DNA of 64,000 nucleotides, from NCBI GenBank assembly GCA_031400505.1, contig JANNPZ010000007.1, positions 1 through 64,000 on the forward strand, read 5' to 3'. The notes under the pieces were generated by a model, which worked only from the letters and a program-made list of their open reading frames with translations, was not told the origin of the DNA and ran no database searches. Below, one piece after another: positions 52,509 through 61,465 of the stretch (within the stretch, counting starts at the first letter, position 1; each line of letters begins with the position of its first letter). A program made the position numbers and the translations under genes. This DNA is from JAIYDJ01 sp031400505. Lineage in GTDB: Bacteria; Pseudomonadota; Alphaproteobacteria; Rhodobacterales; Rhodobacteraceae.

Positions 52509-54383
52509 ATGTTTCACGTGAAACATTATGATGTCATAGTCATCGGCGGCGGTCACGCGGGTGTAGAAGCGGCAGCCGCCTCGGCCCGTCGTGGCGCGCA
52601 CGTAGCCTTGGTCACTTTGCGGCGGAGCGGGATTGGCGTGATGTCATGCAACCCAGCGATAGGAGGCCTGGGAAAGGGTCACCTTGTTCGAGAGATTGAT
52701 GCGCTGGATGGATTGATGGCGCGAGCGGCTGACAAGGCGGGAATTCAGTTCCGGTTGCTGAATCGGCGCAAAGGACCCGCGGTGCAGGGACCCCGAGCAC
52801 AGGCAGATCGCAAACTGTACCGGGAAGCGGTTCAGGGTATGTTGCAGTCTTTTCAAGGCATAGAAATTGTCGAAGGCGAGGTTGTCGACCTGAATGTTGA
52901 TCGCGGAGAGATCAGCGGCGTTCGACTGGGCGATGGAACGCGGTTGCGTGCAGTGGCAGTCGTGCTGACAGCGGGGACTTTTCTGAACGGTGTCATGCAT
53001 ATCGGTGACCAACGTCGCAGCGGTGGGCGGGTTGGTGACCTGGCGTCAGAGAGGCTGGGCGACCGTTTGGGAGAGCTGAATCTGGGTCGCGGCCGGTTGA
53101 AGACCGGGACGCCGCCCAGGTTGGATGGCCGGAGCATTGATTGGGCGAGTTTGGAAATGCAGCCGGGCGATGCTGATCCGGTGATGTTTTCTTTCGTCAA
53201 CCGGCGGCCGGTTGTTCGGCAGATCTCTTGTGGGATTACCCACACCAACGAAGCAACGCACGATATCGTCCGCAAGAACCTTGATCGATCTGCAATGTAT
53301 GGCGGACATATCGATGGAGTTGGCCCTCGCTATTGCCCGTCGATCGAAGACAAGGTTGTGCGATTTGCCGACAAGACGGGGCATCAAGTCTTCCTGGAGC
53401 CTGAAGGACTGGATGACCATACAGTCTATCCCAACGGTATTTCGACATCATTGCCTGTTGACGTCCAGTCAGACTATGTTCGGACGATTGCCGGACTTGA
53501 AAACGTAGCCATTCTACAGCCCGGCTATGCCATCGAGTATGACTTCTTTGATCCGCGCGGTTTGACAATGTCGCTCGAGGTGCGTAATTTGCCCGGGCTC
53601 TTTTTTGCGGGCCAAATCAACGGAACCACCGGATACGAAGAGGCCGCAGCGCAGGGATTGCTCGCCGGCGCGAACGCCAGTGCTCGTGCGCTGGGTCAGG
53701 CACCGGTGATACTGGACCGGGCAGACAGCTATATCGGTGTTATGGTGGATGATCTGGTGTCCAGAGGGGTATCAGAGCCCTACAGGATGTTCACGTCGCG
53801 CGCCGAATTCCGGCTTACACTGCGGGCAGACAACGCCGATCAGCGGTTGACGCCGAAAGGAATAGATCTGGGTCTGATTACTCATGCCAGGGCCGAGGCC
53901 TTCAAACAGAAGGAAGACGGATTGAATGCCATCCGATCGCAGCTTCAAAGCAGTGTGATCAGCCCCGCCGCGCTGCGCGAGGCTGGGATCGCAATCAGTG
54001 ATGACGGGGTTCGGCGGACGGCGTTTGACGTCCTTGCTTTTGCCGGTGTCACTATAGAACGGCTGCTGCCTTTGGTGCCGGTTTTGTCGAAAGAGGACCC
54101 ATTGCTGTGCAATCAGGTCGCAATTGAAGCGCTCTATGCGCCCTATCTGCAGCGCCAGACCGCAGAGATCGCAGCGTTGCGTCGAGGGGACGGAACGTCG
54201 ATACCGCTTTCTTTCGACTACTGCAGCATTGCCGGCCTTTCGAACGAATTGCGCCATAAGCTGCAAAAGGTCAAACCCGAGACTCTTGGAAGAGCCGGTC
54301 GTATCGAAGGAATGACGCCAGCGGCTCTGATGCTGATCTTGGCGCATCTCCGAAAGGCAGAGCTTCAACGGGCCGTTTCGTGA
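52509..54383 (+). CDS. mnmG: tRNA uridine-5-carboxymethylaminomethyl enzyme MnmG
   Basis: This 624-residue FAD protein is the partner of MnmE. The FAD motif VIVIGGGHAGVEAAAASARR begins near residue 10; later motifs include CNPAIGGLGKGHLVREIDALDG and TGEAAAQG-like TTGYEEAAAQGLLAGANA. The ATG at 52509 lies directly before a perfect parS, so its first codons (Met-Phe-His-Val-Lys-His) are fixed by the ParB-binding site. Its stop overlaps the rsmG GTG. Confidence 0.97.
   Translation: MFHVKHYDVIVIGGGHAGVEAAAASARRGAHVALVTLRRSGIGVMSCNPAIGGLGKGHLVREIDALDGLMARAADKAGIQFRLLNRRKGPAVQGPRAQADRKLYREAVQGMLQSFQGIEIVEGEVVDLNVDRGEISGVRLGDGTRLRAVAVVLTAGTFLNGVMHIGDQRRSGGRVGDLASERLGDRLGELNLGRGRLKTGTPPRLDGRSIDWASLEMQPGDADPVMFSFVNRRPVVRQISCGITHTNEATHDIVRKNLDRSAMYGGHIDGVGPRYCPSIEDKVVRFADKTGHQVFLEPEGLDDHTVYPNGISTSLPVDVQSDYVRTIAGLENVAILQPGYAIEYDFFDPRGLTMSLEVRNLPGLFFAGQINGTTGYEEAAAQGLLAGANASARALGQAPVILDRADSYIGVMVDDLVSRGVSEPYRMFTSRAEFRLTLRADNADQRLTPKGIDLGLITHARAEAFKQKEDGLNAIRSQLQSSVISPAALREAGIAISDDGVRRTAFDVLAFAGVTIERLLPLVPVLSKEDPLLCNQVAIEALYAPYLQRQTAEIAALRRGDGTSIPLSFDYCSIAGLSNELRHKLQKVKPETLGRAGRIEGMTPAALMLILAHLRKAELQRAVS
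52510..52525. other. parS: parS site 1, at the start of mnmG
   Basis: TGTTTCACGTGAAACA is the exact 16-base palindromic ParB-binding consensus. It begins one base inside the mnmG start codon, so the parS is read as codons 1-6 of MnmG. Confidence 0.97.
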
Positions 54384-55009
54384 CTGGTCGCAAAGTGCAG
54401 AGCGTGCCGGAATGGTTGGATGTTTCACGTGAAACACTCGACCGCCTGGACTTGTTCGTGGCTCTGGTGAAAAAATGGAATGTGGCGATTAATCTGGTTT
54501 CAAAGCGATCGCTCTCCGATATCTGGGAGAGGCATATCCTTGATTCTGCCCAGCTCTATGCACTGATCCCGCAGACCGCAAGAAGTCTTGTTGATTTCGG
54601 CAGCGGCGGTGGATTTCCGGGCATTGTCCTGGCCATCATGGCCCGGGTCACCAATCCGGATTTGAATGTCGTTCTGGTAGAGGTCGACCAGAGGAAGGCC
54701 GCCTTCCTGTCGGAAGCGCTGCGACAGCTTGAATTGCGTGGAGTGGTGCACGCCCAGAGAATTGAAGGGTTGCCACCACAGAACGCAGATGTCGTGACGG
54801 CGCGGGCGCTTGCGCCGTTGGCTACTTTGTTTGGATACGCGGCTCGTCACCTGCATTCAAATGGCATTGCCCTGTTTTCTAAGGGCGCGCAATTTGAAGC
54901 TGAGATTTCCGACTGTCGCCAGTCTTGGCATTTCACCTTGGCGCGCGTTGAAAGCCTGGCCGAAGAAAAAGCGGCGATTCTGGTCGTAAAGGAACTCCGT
55001 CATGTCTGA
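54380..55009 (+). CDS. rsmG: 16S rRNA (guanine-N7)-methyltransferase RsmG
   Basis: This 209-residue SAM-dependent enzyme methylates G527 of 16S rRNA. It has KKWNVAINLVSKRSLSDIW, the SAM motif LVDFGSGGGFPGIVLAIM, and DVVTARALAPLATLFGYA. The GTG at 54380 overlaps the mnmG stop (GTGA). The second parS is read in its codons 14-19 (Asp-Val-Ser-Arg-Glu-Thr). parA overlaps its end by eight bases. Confidence 0.96.
   Translation: MTGRKVQSVPEWLDVSRETLDRLDLFVALVKKWNVAINLVSKRSLSDIWERHILDSAQLYALIPQTARSLVDFGSGGGFPGIVLAIMARVTNPDLNVVLVEVDQRKAAFLSEALRQLELRGVVHAQRIEGLPPQNADVVTARALAPLATLFGYAARHLHSNGIALFSKGAQFEAEISDCRQSWHFTLARVESLAEEKAAILVVKELRHV
54421..54436. other. parS: parS site 2, inside rsmG
   Basis: The exact 16-base TGTTTCACGTGAAACA lies wholly within rsmG, about 40 bases from its start, in a reading phase different from site 1. 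Confidence 0.97.
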
Positions 55010-55844
55010 TCCGACCCGCACAAGCAACCCGCGCATTATTGCCGTAACCAATCAGAAGGGCGGGGTCGGCAAGACGACGACTGCAATAAACGTCGCGGCC
55101 GGCTTGGTCGAAAATGGTGCGCGTGTTCTGCTGGTTGATCTTGATCCACAAGGAAATGCGTCAACTGGCCTTGGGATCGCCGCCGAGGATCGAAATGTCA
55201 CGACCTATGATCTATTGATCGACGAAGCGCCGCTCACGGATGTTGTCCAGCACACCAAGATTGATGGCCTGCTGATATGCCCGGCAAATTCGGATCTGGC
55301 GTCAGCTGATATGGAGCTGGTGGCGAACGAAAAGCGTAGTTTTCTGTTGCATGATGCCCTGCGGCAACCGGCGATGGACGGTTTTGCGCTTGATTTCATC
55401 TTGATTGATTGCCCGCCGTCTTTGAGTTTGCTGACTGTCAACGCACTGGTGGCCTGCCACTCGGTTCTGGTCCCACTCCAGGCAGAGTTTTTCGCGCTTG
55501 AAGGCCTTTCGCAACTGATGCTAACGCTGCGCAACATCCGGCAATCCGCAAACCCGGCGCTACGGATCGAAGGTGTGGTGATGACGATGGTAGACGGTCG
55601 AAATCGCTTGTCACAGCAAGTTGAAAACGACGCTCGAGAGACTTTGGGCGATCTCGTGTTTCAGACGACGGTCCCTCGCAATGTCAGGGTCAGCGAGGCG
55701 CCTTCGTTTGCTTTGCCCGTCTTGCAGTATGATCCGCAGTCGAAAGGAAGTGAGGCCTACCGAAGTCTCGCCGCAGAAATCATCGCCCGCCATCCGTTGA
55801 CCCTATCAAAGACCCTGCTTGGTCAAAAGGAGACCGCTACGTGA
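55002..55844 (+). CDS. parA: Chromosome-partitioning ATPase ParA
   Basis: This 280-residue deviant-Walker ATPase moves the ParB-parS complex to separate new origins. It has KGGVGKTT (residues 19-26), LLVDLDPQGNASTGL, and FILIDCPPSLSLLTVNAL. The length and lack of an N-terminal helix-turn-helix mark it as a chromosomal (Soj-type) ParA rather than a plasmid RepA. The ATG overlaps the end of rsmG and the stop overlaps the parB GTG. Confidence 0.96.
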   Translation: MSDPTRTSNPRIIAVTNQKGGVGKTTTAINVAAGLVENGARVLLVDLDPQGNASTGLGIAAEDRNVTTYDLLIDEAPLTDVVQHTKIDGLLICPANSDLASADMELVANEKRSFLLHDALRQPAMDGFALDFILIDCPPSLSLLTVNALVACHSVLVPLQAEFFALEGLSQLMLTLRNIRQSANPALRIEGVVMTMVDGRNRLSQQVENDARETLGDLVFQTTVPRNVRVSEAPSFALPVLQYDPQSKGSEAYRSLAAEIIARHPLTLSKTLLGQKETAT

Positions 55845-56761
55845 TTGACAAGAAACCGGAACGCCGTGGCTTGGGACGGGGTCTTTCCGCCCTTATGGCC
55901 GACATCAAATTTGACAGCGCAGAACCGGAACAGCCTCGGCGGGGCGATTATCTGGTGCCTGTCGAAAAAATCGTGCCAAACCCGAACCAGCCGCGCCGGG
56001 ACTTTGCACCGGACGCCTTGCAGGATCTGGCAAATTCGCTCCGGCAAAAGGGTGTCATCCAGCCTTTGATCGTCAGGGCCATTCCAGACAGCGACATGTT
56101 CGAAATCATTGCGGGCGAACGGCGCTGGCGGGCGGCGCAACTTGCAGGCCTTCACCAACTACCTGTTTTGGTGCGTGAATTCGACGATGCTGAGGTAATC
56201 GAAATTGCGATTATCGAAAACATACAGCGCGCTGACCTTAATGCCATCGAAGAAGCGCTGGCGTACCGGCAGTTGATGGAGCGGTTTGGCCATACACAAG
56301 AAAAGCTTGCAGAAGCCCTGTCGCGCAGTCGGAGCCATATTGCCAACCTTCTGCGGTTGCTTTCATTACCTGAAGACGTTCAGGTTTTGGTGCGAGACGG
56401 CAGTTTGTCGGCAGGCCATGCGCGGGCCTTGATCCCCGCCGGCAATCCATCTGCCATGGCCCAACAAGTCGTGAAACGTGGTCTGTCGGTGCGGGAAACG
56501 GAACGTTTGATGAAGGAAACGGCCGAGTCCCTTGGCAAAGCGAAAACCAAAAGGCCCGGGAAGTTTGAAAAGGATGCAGACACTCGCGCGCTAGAGGCAG
56601 ATTTGTCCGCAAATCTGAAGATGCTGGTGAAAATTGATCATTTTCCGGGCAATGACGGCGGACAGGTCACGATCCGCTATCGTACTCTGGAAGACCTGGA
56701 CCTTTTGTGTGCGGCGCTGTCATTGATCCCCCGAGATCTTGCGCAAGGATCGAAGTTTTAG
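55841..56761 (+). CDS. parB: Chromosome-partitioning protein ParB
   Basis: This 306-residue CTPase clamp binds parS and spreads. It starts with RRGLGRGLSALMAD, has the box GERRWRAAQLAGLHQLPVLV, IENIQRADLNAIEEALAYR, and a helix-turn-helix with HTQEKLAEALSRSRSHIANL. The GTG at 55841 overlaps the parA stop. Its TAG and the hemW TAA share two bases on opposite strands. Confidence 0.96.
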   Translation: MIDKKPERRGLGRGLSALMADIKFDSAEPEQPRRGDYLVPVEKIVPNPNQPRRDFAPDALQDLANSLRQKGVIQPLIVRAIPDSDMFEIIAGERRWRAAQLAGLHQLPVLVREFDDAEVIEIAIIENIQRADLNAIEEALAYRQLMERFGHTQEKLAEALSRSRSHIANLLRLLSLPEDVQVLVRDGSLSAGHARALIPAGNPSAMAQQVVKRGLSVRETERLMKETAESLGKAKTKRPGKFEKDADTRALEADLSANLKMLVKIDHFPGNDGGQVTIRYRTLEDLDLLCAALSLIPRDLAQGSKF

Positions 56762-57921
56762 ACCAATGCTCGCAACACGCTGTTAAGGACAATCCGGCCG
56801 GCCGGCGTGGTTTGCAGGCGGTCTTCCGTCACCGTAATGACGTCAAGCTCTTGCAAGGGCTTTAGCTTGGATGCAGGTAAGGGGCCACCCGACATCTCCG
56901 CGAGTCGCGCAAGCGATATGCCCTCGCTCAGCCGCAGCCCCATCAAAAGGTACTCGTGCCCGCGGTCTTCTGCCGTCAACGCGGTTTGTGGCCAGGCATC
57001 GGCGGTTCGTCGTTCAACCGCAGCCAGCCAGGCGCCCGGGGTTTTTGGGCATTCCGTCGCCCAGCGCGTTCCCGCCAGAGTGAGGCGTCCATGTGCGCCC
57101 GGTCCAATACCGGCATAGTCTCCGGCGCGCCAATAGATCAGGTTGTGCCGGGACTCAGACCCCGCCGCTGCATGGTTCGAAACCTCATATGCGGCCATTC
57201 CCGCTGCGCCACAAAGGTCTTGCGTCAGATCATGCAAGTCGGCAGCAAGGTCTTCTGCTGGTAGGCCAAGTAGCCCGCCTTTGGCAAACCGATCGCCAAA
57301 GGCGGTTCCCGGTTCGATGGTCAGTTGATACAAGGACAGATGATCCACCGCCAGTGTCAAGGCATGCCGCAGTTCGGTGTCCCAGTCTTGAAGCGTCTGG
57401 TCTTGGCGCCCATAAATCAGATCAAAGCTGACCCTGTCAAAAACAACACGCGCAATTTCAAATGCCGCTCGCGCATCTGCTACAGAGTGAAGCCTCCCAA
57501 GGCGTCGCAAGTCTGTGTCGTTAAGAGCCTGAATTCCCATGGAAAGACGATTCACGCCTGCCTCACGAAAAGCGCGAAACCGACCCATCTCAACCGATCC
57601 AGGATTTGCCTCAAGTGTAACTTCCGGATCGTTGACCATCGCCCAGGTGCCTCTGACACGGTCAAGGACCAAGGCAACCAGTTCGGGATCCATCAAGGAG
57701 GGTGTCCCTCCGCCGAAAAAGACGGTTTTAAGAATGCGCCCTTTTGTCAGGGTGCCGATGCGGTCAATCTCGGAAAGATACGCAAGGCCCCAGCGCTTTT
57801 GATCAATCGAACCCGCAACATGACTGTTGAAGTCGCAGTAAGGGCATTTCGACTGGCAAAACGGCCAATGGATGTACAGACCAAAGCCGCCATGCTGCCA
57901 GTCCTCCATGACGTTTGACAT
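56758..57921 (-). CDS. hemW: Radical SAM heme chaperone HemW
   Basis: This 387-residue protein has the radical SAM motif CxxxCxxC at Cys22, Cys26 and Cys29 (in WPFCQSKCPYCDFNSH). It also has the HemN-like LYIHWPFCQSKCPYC start and GGTPSLM. HemW inserts heme into target enzymes and was formerly annotated as an oxygen-independent coproporphyrinogen oxidase. Either of the ATGs at 57921 and 57909 could start it. It ends the leftward run rph-rdgB-ridA-hemW. Confidence 0.95.
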   Translation of the reverse strand: MSNVMEDWQHGGFGLYIHWPFCQSKCPYCDFNSHVAGSIDQKRWGLAYLSEIDRIGTLTKGRILKTVFFGGGTPSLMDPELVALVLDRVRGTWAMVNDPEVTLEANPGSVEMGRFRAFREAGVNRLSMGIQALNDTDLRRLGRLHSVADARAAFEIARVVFDRVSFDLIYGRQDQTLQDWDTELRHALTLAVDHLSLYQLTIEPGTAFGDRFAKGGLLGLPAEDLAADLHDLTQDLCGAAGMAAYEVSNHAAAGSESRHNLIYWRAGDYAGIGPGAHGRLTLAGTRWATECPKTPGAWLAAVERRTADAWPQTALTAEDRGHEYLLMGLRLSEGISLARLAEMSGGPLPASKLKPLQELDVITVTEDRLQTTPAGRIVLNSVLRALV

Positions 57922-57931
57922 GATGTTGCAA

Positions 57932-58306
57932 TCAACCTTTGAAAGCGGTTGCTTCGATCTCGATCAACATCTCGGGCCTGATCAGACCTGCAATCACCAT
58001 GGTTGCAGCCGGGCGGACGGATCCCAAGACCTCGCCGAGCACAGGCACAAGCGACGGCACCAAATCGGCTGATACCACGGTGTACTGAACCCTGACGATA
58101 TCACCTCTCGTAAATCCAGCTTGACGCAACACGTCATCGATCGTTGCAAAACAGTTGCGAGCTTGGTCAGCAATGCCACTCGGCATTTTCATGGTTGCGT
58201 AGTCGTATCCGGTTACGCCGGACACGAAACACCAACCCCCTTTCACGACAGCGCGGCTGTAGCCCATCGTCGCTTCGAACACCGATCCAGTCGAAATATG
58301 TTTCAC
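57932..58306 (-). CDS. RidA/YjgF-family protein lacking the catalytic arginine
   Basis: This 124-residue Rid-family protein has HISTGSVFEATMGYSRAVV at the start, then CFVSGVTGYDY and IRPEMLIEIEATAF at the end. The family's imine deaminases use an arginine (Arg105) just before the final IEIEA-type strand. Aligning on IEIEA, this position is Leu and the nearest Arg is two residues away, so it is probably a Rid2-7 type protein without confirmed deaminase activity. I start it at the GTG at 58306, inside parS site 3; the family similarity begins right after. The GTG overlaps the rdgB TGA (GTGA). Confidence 0.8.
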   Translation of the reverse strand: MKHISTGSVFEATMGYSRAVVKGGWCFVSGVTGYDYATMKMPSGIADQARNCFATIDDVLRQAGFTRGDIVRVQYTVVSADLVPSLVPVLGEVLGSVRPAATMVIAGLIRPEMLIEIEATAFKG

Positions 58307-58314
58307 GTGAAACA
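58299..58314. other. parS: parS site 3, spanning the rdgB stop and ridA start
   Basis: The exact TGTTTCACGTGAAACA here contains both the TGA of rdgB (58305-58303) and the GTG of the Rid-family gene (58306-58304) on the minus strand. Confidence 0.97.
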
Positions 58315-58911
58315 AGCCTCCAGTAATTTGGCAAAAGCCACCCCCCGGTGACTTATGCGGTTCTTTTCCCAACGGTCCATTTCACCGCACGTCACGGCAA
58401 ACCCATCAGGTTGAAACATCGGATCGAAGCCGTGCCCTTCTTCACCACGTAGCGGCCACACCAATTGCCCTGCCATTTCGCCTTCGAACACCTGCTCTTT
58501 GCCGTCAGGCCATGCAAGAACCAAGGCGCACCGAAACTGCGCGAGACGAGGAAATGGTGCGGCTGCGGCTTCTACCAACGCCCACACCCGCGCCATCGCC
58601 ATGCCAAAGTCGCGCCCACCCGATGTTATTGCCCAATCCGCGGTATAGACCCCGGGCGCCCCGGCCAGGGCGTCGACGCAGAGCCCTGAATCGTCTGCCA
58701 GTGCCGCAAGCCCCGTCGCGCGAGCAGCTGCATGCGCTTTCAGCCTTGCGTTGCCCACAAAGCTGTCTTCGGTTTCCTCTGGCTCTGGCAAACCAAGATC
58801 GGCTGCCGACCGAACGGCAATCGGATGCAACCGCAGCAGGTCAGTGATCTCTTTCAGTTTCCCTCGATTATGCGTTGCAATCACGAGCGTATCTTTGGGG
58901 AACCGGATCAT
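58303..58911 (-). CDS. rdgB: XTP/dITP pyrophosphatase RdgB
   Basis: This 202-residue Ham1-family enzyme removes inosine and xanthosine triphosphates before they enter DNA. It has LVIATHNRGKLKEIT, ADDSGLCVDALAGAPGVY, FEGEMAGQLVWP and GFGFDPMF-like GHGFDPMFQPDG. I use the ATG at 58911, whose TGATG overlaps the rph stop; a GTG one codon upstream is possible. Its last four codons and stop form part of parS site 3. Confidence 0.95.
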   Translation of the reverse strand: MIRFPKDTLVIATHNRGKLKEITDLLRLHPIAVRSAADLGLPEPEETEDSFVGNARLKAHAAARATGLAALADDSGLCVDALAGAPGVYTADWAITSGGRDFGMAMARVWALVEAAAAPFPRLAQFRCALVLAWPDGKEQVFEGEMAGQLVWPLRGEEGHGFDPMFQPDGFAVTCGEMDRWEKNRISHRGVAFAKLLEACFT

Positions 58912-59630
58912 CACGCCAGCCCGAGCGCCGCCTTCTGCGCTGCAACCAATCGGGATGATCCCGCTTCGGCCAGGTCAAGAAGGCCATTCATCTCTGCCCG
59001 CGAAAACGTAGCCCCCTCTGCCGACATCTGCACCTCGATCATCCTGCCACGCCCGGTCAGAATGAAATTAGCGTCCGTCCCTGCTGCCGAATCCTCGGAA
59101 TAGTCCAGATCGAGCACCTGTTGCCCCGCGTATAGACCACAGGAAACCGCCGCCACATGATCGATCATCGGGTCGCTGACGATGACCCCCGTCTTCAGCA
59201 ACGCGTTGAACGCCAACCGCAGTGCGACCCAACCCCCGGTGATCGACGCGCATCGCGTGCCGCCGTCTGCCTGCAAAACATCGCAATCAACGACAATCTG
59301 GCGCTCGCCCAAAGCCGAACGGTCCACCGCCGCCCGGAGCGCTCGTCCGATCAAGCGCTGGATTTCCTGTGTCCGCCCCGATTGCTTGCCCGCCGCCGCT
59401 TCCCGACGATTGCGTGAATGGGTGGCCCTTGGCAGCATTCCATATTCTGCGGTCACCCAACCCAAACCCGTACCCTTCAGAAATGGCGGCGCTCTGTCCT
59501 CGATGCTTGCCGAGCATAGAACATGCGTTTCCCCCATTTTGATCAGACATGATCCTTCGGCATGTTTCATTACGCCGGTTTCAATGAAAACCGGGCGCAT
59601 TTCGTCCAATTGACGGCCAGAGGGTCGCAT
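58911..59630 (-). CDS. rph: Ribonuclease PH
   Basis: This 239-residue phosphate-dependent 3'-5' exoribonuclease trims tRNA 3' ends. It starts MRPSGRQLDEMRPV, has GWVTAEYGMLPRATHSRN (catalytic Arg/phosphate region), EIQRLIGRALRAAVD, and IVVDCDVLQADGGTRCASI. The ATG at 59630 is the family start and follows AAGGA; a frame open upstream has no similarity. It is divergent from hrcA, the usual arrangement, and heads the rph-rdgB-ridA-hemW operon. Confidence 0.96.
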   Translation of the reverse strand: MRPSGRQLDEMRPVFIETGVMKHAEGSCLIKMGETHVLCSASIEDRAPPFLKGTGLGWVTAEYGMLPRATHSRNRREAAAGKQSGRTQEIQRLIGRALRAAVDRSALGERQIVVDCDVLQADGGTRCASITGGWVALRLAFNALLKTGVIVSDPMIDHVAAVSCGLYAGQQVLDLDYSEDSAAGTDANFILTGRGRMIEVQMSAEGATFSRAEMNGLLDLAEAGSSRLVAAQKAALGLA

Positions 59631-59763
59631 ATGATCATCCTTGCTGTTGTCGACGTCAGATACGCAACCCAGAGGACCAGATGCAAGCCCAAGCTGACCG
59701 GCAATGTCCGATTGACGCCCCTGCCTGCTGCCTCGTAAGGTGTCTGGCCTCTGGAACCCACGC

Positions 59764-60837
59764 ATGACGGATGCCTCAAGTTTGTTGTCAGACATGAACG
59801 AACGGTCCCGCGAGGTGTTTCGCCGTGTCGTCGAAAGCTATTTGTCGTCCGGTGATCCCGTGGGCTCGCGCACACTGACCCGCAGCATGTCGGAAAAGCT
59901 GTCCGCGGCCACCATCCGAAATGTGATGCAGGACCTTGAATTTCTGGGCCTGCTGGACAGCCCGCATGTGTCGGCAGGCCGTATACCGACGCAACGGGGC
60001 CTAAGGATGTTCGTTGATGGCTTGCTGGAAGTTGGCACGGTCGAAGACGCGGACCGCGAAAAGATCGATGCCACCCGTGGAACAAATGACCAGGATGTTG
60101 CCGCCCTGCTGGACCAGGTCGGTGCTACGCTGTCAGGCATAACCCGTGGGGCCAGCCTCGTTCTTGCGCCGAAGACCGAAGCCCCGATCCGTCATATCGA
60201 ATTCGTCAGCCTGTCGCCGGATCGCGCTTTGGTGGTGTTGGTGCTTGCGGATGGTCAGGTGGAAAATCGCCTGTTCACCCCGCCATCCGGTCAAACCCCG
60301 TCTTCGATGCGAGAGGCCGCAAACTTTCTGAATTCGCTGGCCGAGGGCAAGACACTTTCGGAACTTCGTCGCACCGTAACCCGCGACATAGCGGTGCGGC
60401 GGTCTGAAATCGACTCGCTCGCAACAGACCTCGTGGAAAGTGGGTTGGCAGTCTGGGACAAAACCGGTGGCGAACGGTCAGAGCGGCTGATTGTCCGGGG
60501 TCGCGCCAACTTGATAGACCAGGCGGGCGATTCGGCGGATCTCGACCGCATCCGTCACCTGTTCGATGACCTTGAACGCAAGCGTGACATCTCGGACTTT
60601 CTCGAATTGACTGAAAGCGGTGAAGGTGTTCGCATTTTTATCGGCTCCGAGAACAAGCTTTTCTCACTTTCGGGTTCCTCTCTGGTTGTCTCTCCCTATA
60701 TGAACGCTGATCGAAAGATTATCGGCGCAGTGGGCGTGATCGGGCCGACCAGGCTCAATTATGGCCGAATTGTACCGATCGTTAACTATACCGCGCAACT
60801 TGTCGGTCGGATCGTATCCGATCGCGGCAAGGGATGA
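59764..60837 (+). CDS. hrcA: Heat-inducible transcription repressor HrcA
   Basis: This 357-residue repressor controls groESL and some dnaK operons by binding CIRCE. It has an N-terminal winged helix with NERSREVFRRVVESYLSSGDP, VGSRTLTRSMSEKLSAATIR, and GAVGVIGPTRLNYGRIVPIV near the C-terminus. I take the ATG at 59764. No CIRCE repeat (TTAGCACTC-N9-GAGTGCTAA) is visible in its 133-base upstream gap. Confidence 0.95.
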   Translation: MTDASSLLSDMNERSREVFRRVVESYLSSGDPVGSRTLTRSMSEKLSAATIRNVMQDLEFLGLLDSPHVSAGRIPTQRGLRMFVDGLLEVGTVEDADREKIDATRGTNDQDVAALLDQVGATLSGITRGASLVLAPKTEAPIRHIEFVSLSPDRALVVLVLADGQVENRLFTPPSGQTPSSMREAANFLNSLAEGKTLSELRRTVTRDIAVRRSEIDSLATDLVESGLAVWDKTGGERSERLIVRGRANLIDQAGDSADLDRIRHLFDDLERKRDISDFLELTESGEGVRIFIGSENKLFSLSGSSLVVSPYMNADRKIIGAVGVIGPTRLNYGRIVPIVNYTAQLVGRIVSDRGKG

Positions 60838-60862
60838 AGCGGACAGACAAAAGGAAGCCGCC

Positions 60863-61399
60863 ATGGCGCAAGACACTCTCCCGCCCGACAATGGGCCAGA
60901 TCTTGAAGACTTTGAGGAGTTCATCTCTGCCGAAGACCTCGATGCATTGCGCGCTGAACGCGACGATCTTCGCGATCGCTTCATGCGTGCGTTGGCCGAT
61001 GCCGAAAATGCCCGCAAGCGGAGCGATCGCGACCGCCGCGAGGCAGAGCAATACGGTGGCTCCAAGCTCGCCCGTGACCTGCTTCCGGTCTATGACAACC
61101 TCAAGCGTGCACTGGACGCCGTGCCCGACGAGATACGGAGTGCCGCCGCGGCCTTGATCGAGGGCGTCGAGTTGACCCTGCGGGAATTGACGAATGTGAT
61201 GACCAAGCACGGCGTGAAACCGATCTCGCCGGCCATAGGTGACCAGTTTGACCCGCAAGAACACTCGGCGATGTTCGAAGCACCGCTTCCTGGTACAAAA
61301 GCTGGTCAGATCATTCAGGTGATGACCGAAGGCTTCATGTTGCACGACCGCTTGCTACGCCCGGCGCAGGTTGGCGTTTCGTCAAACACGCATGGCTAG
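60863..61399 (+). CDS. grpE: Nucleotide exchange factor GrpE
   Basis: This 178-residue co-chaperone releases ADP from DnaK. It has an acidic N-terminus, a long coiled coil (about residues 25-75, ARAERDDLRDRFMRALADAE-type), and the wing motif VMTEGFMLHDRLLRPAQVGV. The ATG at 60863 follows AAGGAAG. It lies 25 bases after hrcA and ends at a terminator. dnaK and dnaJ are not in the window. Confidence 0.95.
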   Translation: MAQDTLPPDNGPDLEDFEEFISAEDLDALRAERDDLRDRFMRALADAENARKRSDRDRREAEQYGGSKLARDLLPVYDNLKRALDAVPDEIRSAAAALIEGVELTLRELTNVMTKHGVKPISPAIGDQFDPQEHSAMFEAPLPGTKAGQIIQVMTEGFMLHDRLLRPAQVGVSSNTHG

Positions 61400-61404
61400 T
61401 GCAT

Positions 61405-61431
61405 TGGATTGGCGGATACCCCGCCAATCCA
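61405..61431 (+). terminator. Terminator after grpE
   Basis: GGATTGGCGG (with a flanking T) pairs with CCGCCAATCC (and an A) in an 11-bp stem around ATACC, followed by the short ATTTCCC. The T tract is weak, but the hairpin sits between convergent grpE and mutS and probably serves both. Confidence 0.7.
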
Positions 61432-61465
61432 TTTCCCGTGCGGATCAGAAACGCGATTGAACAGG

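Noticed and set aside
59631..59763. CIRCE element upstream of hrcA
   Set aside because: The characteristic TTAGCACTC/GAGTGCTAA pair is not present.
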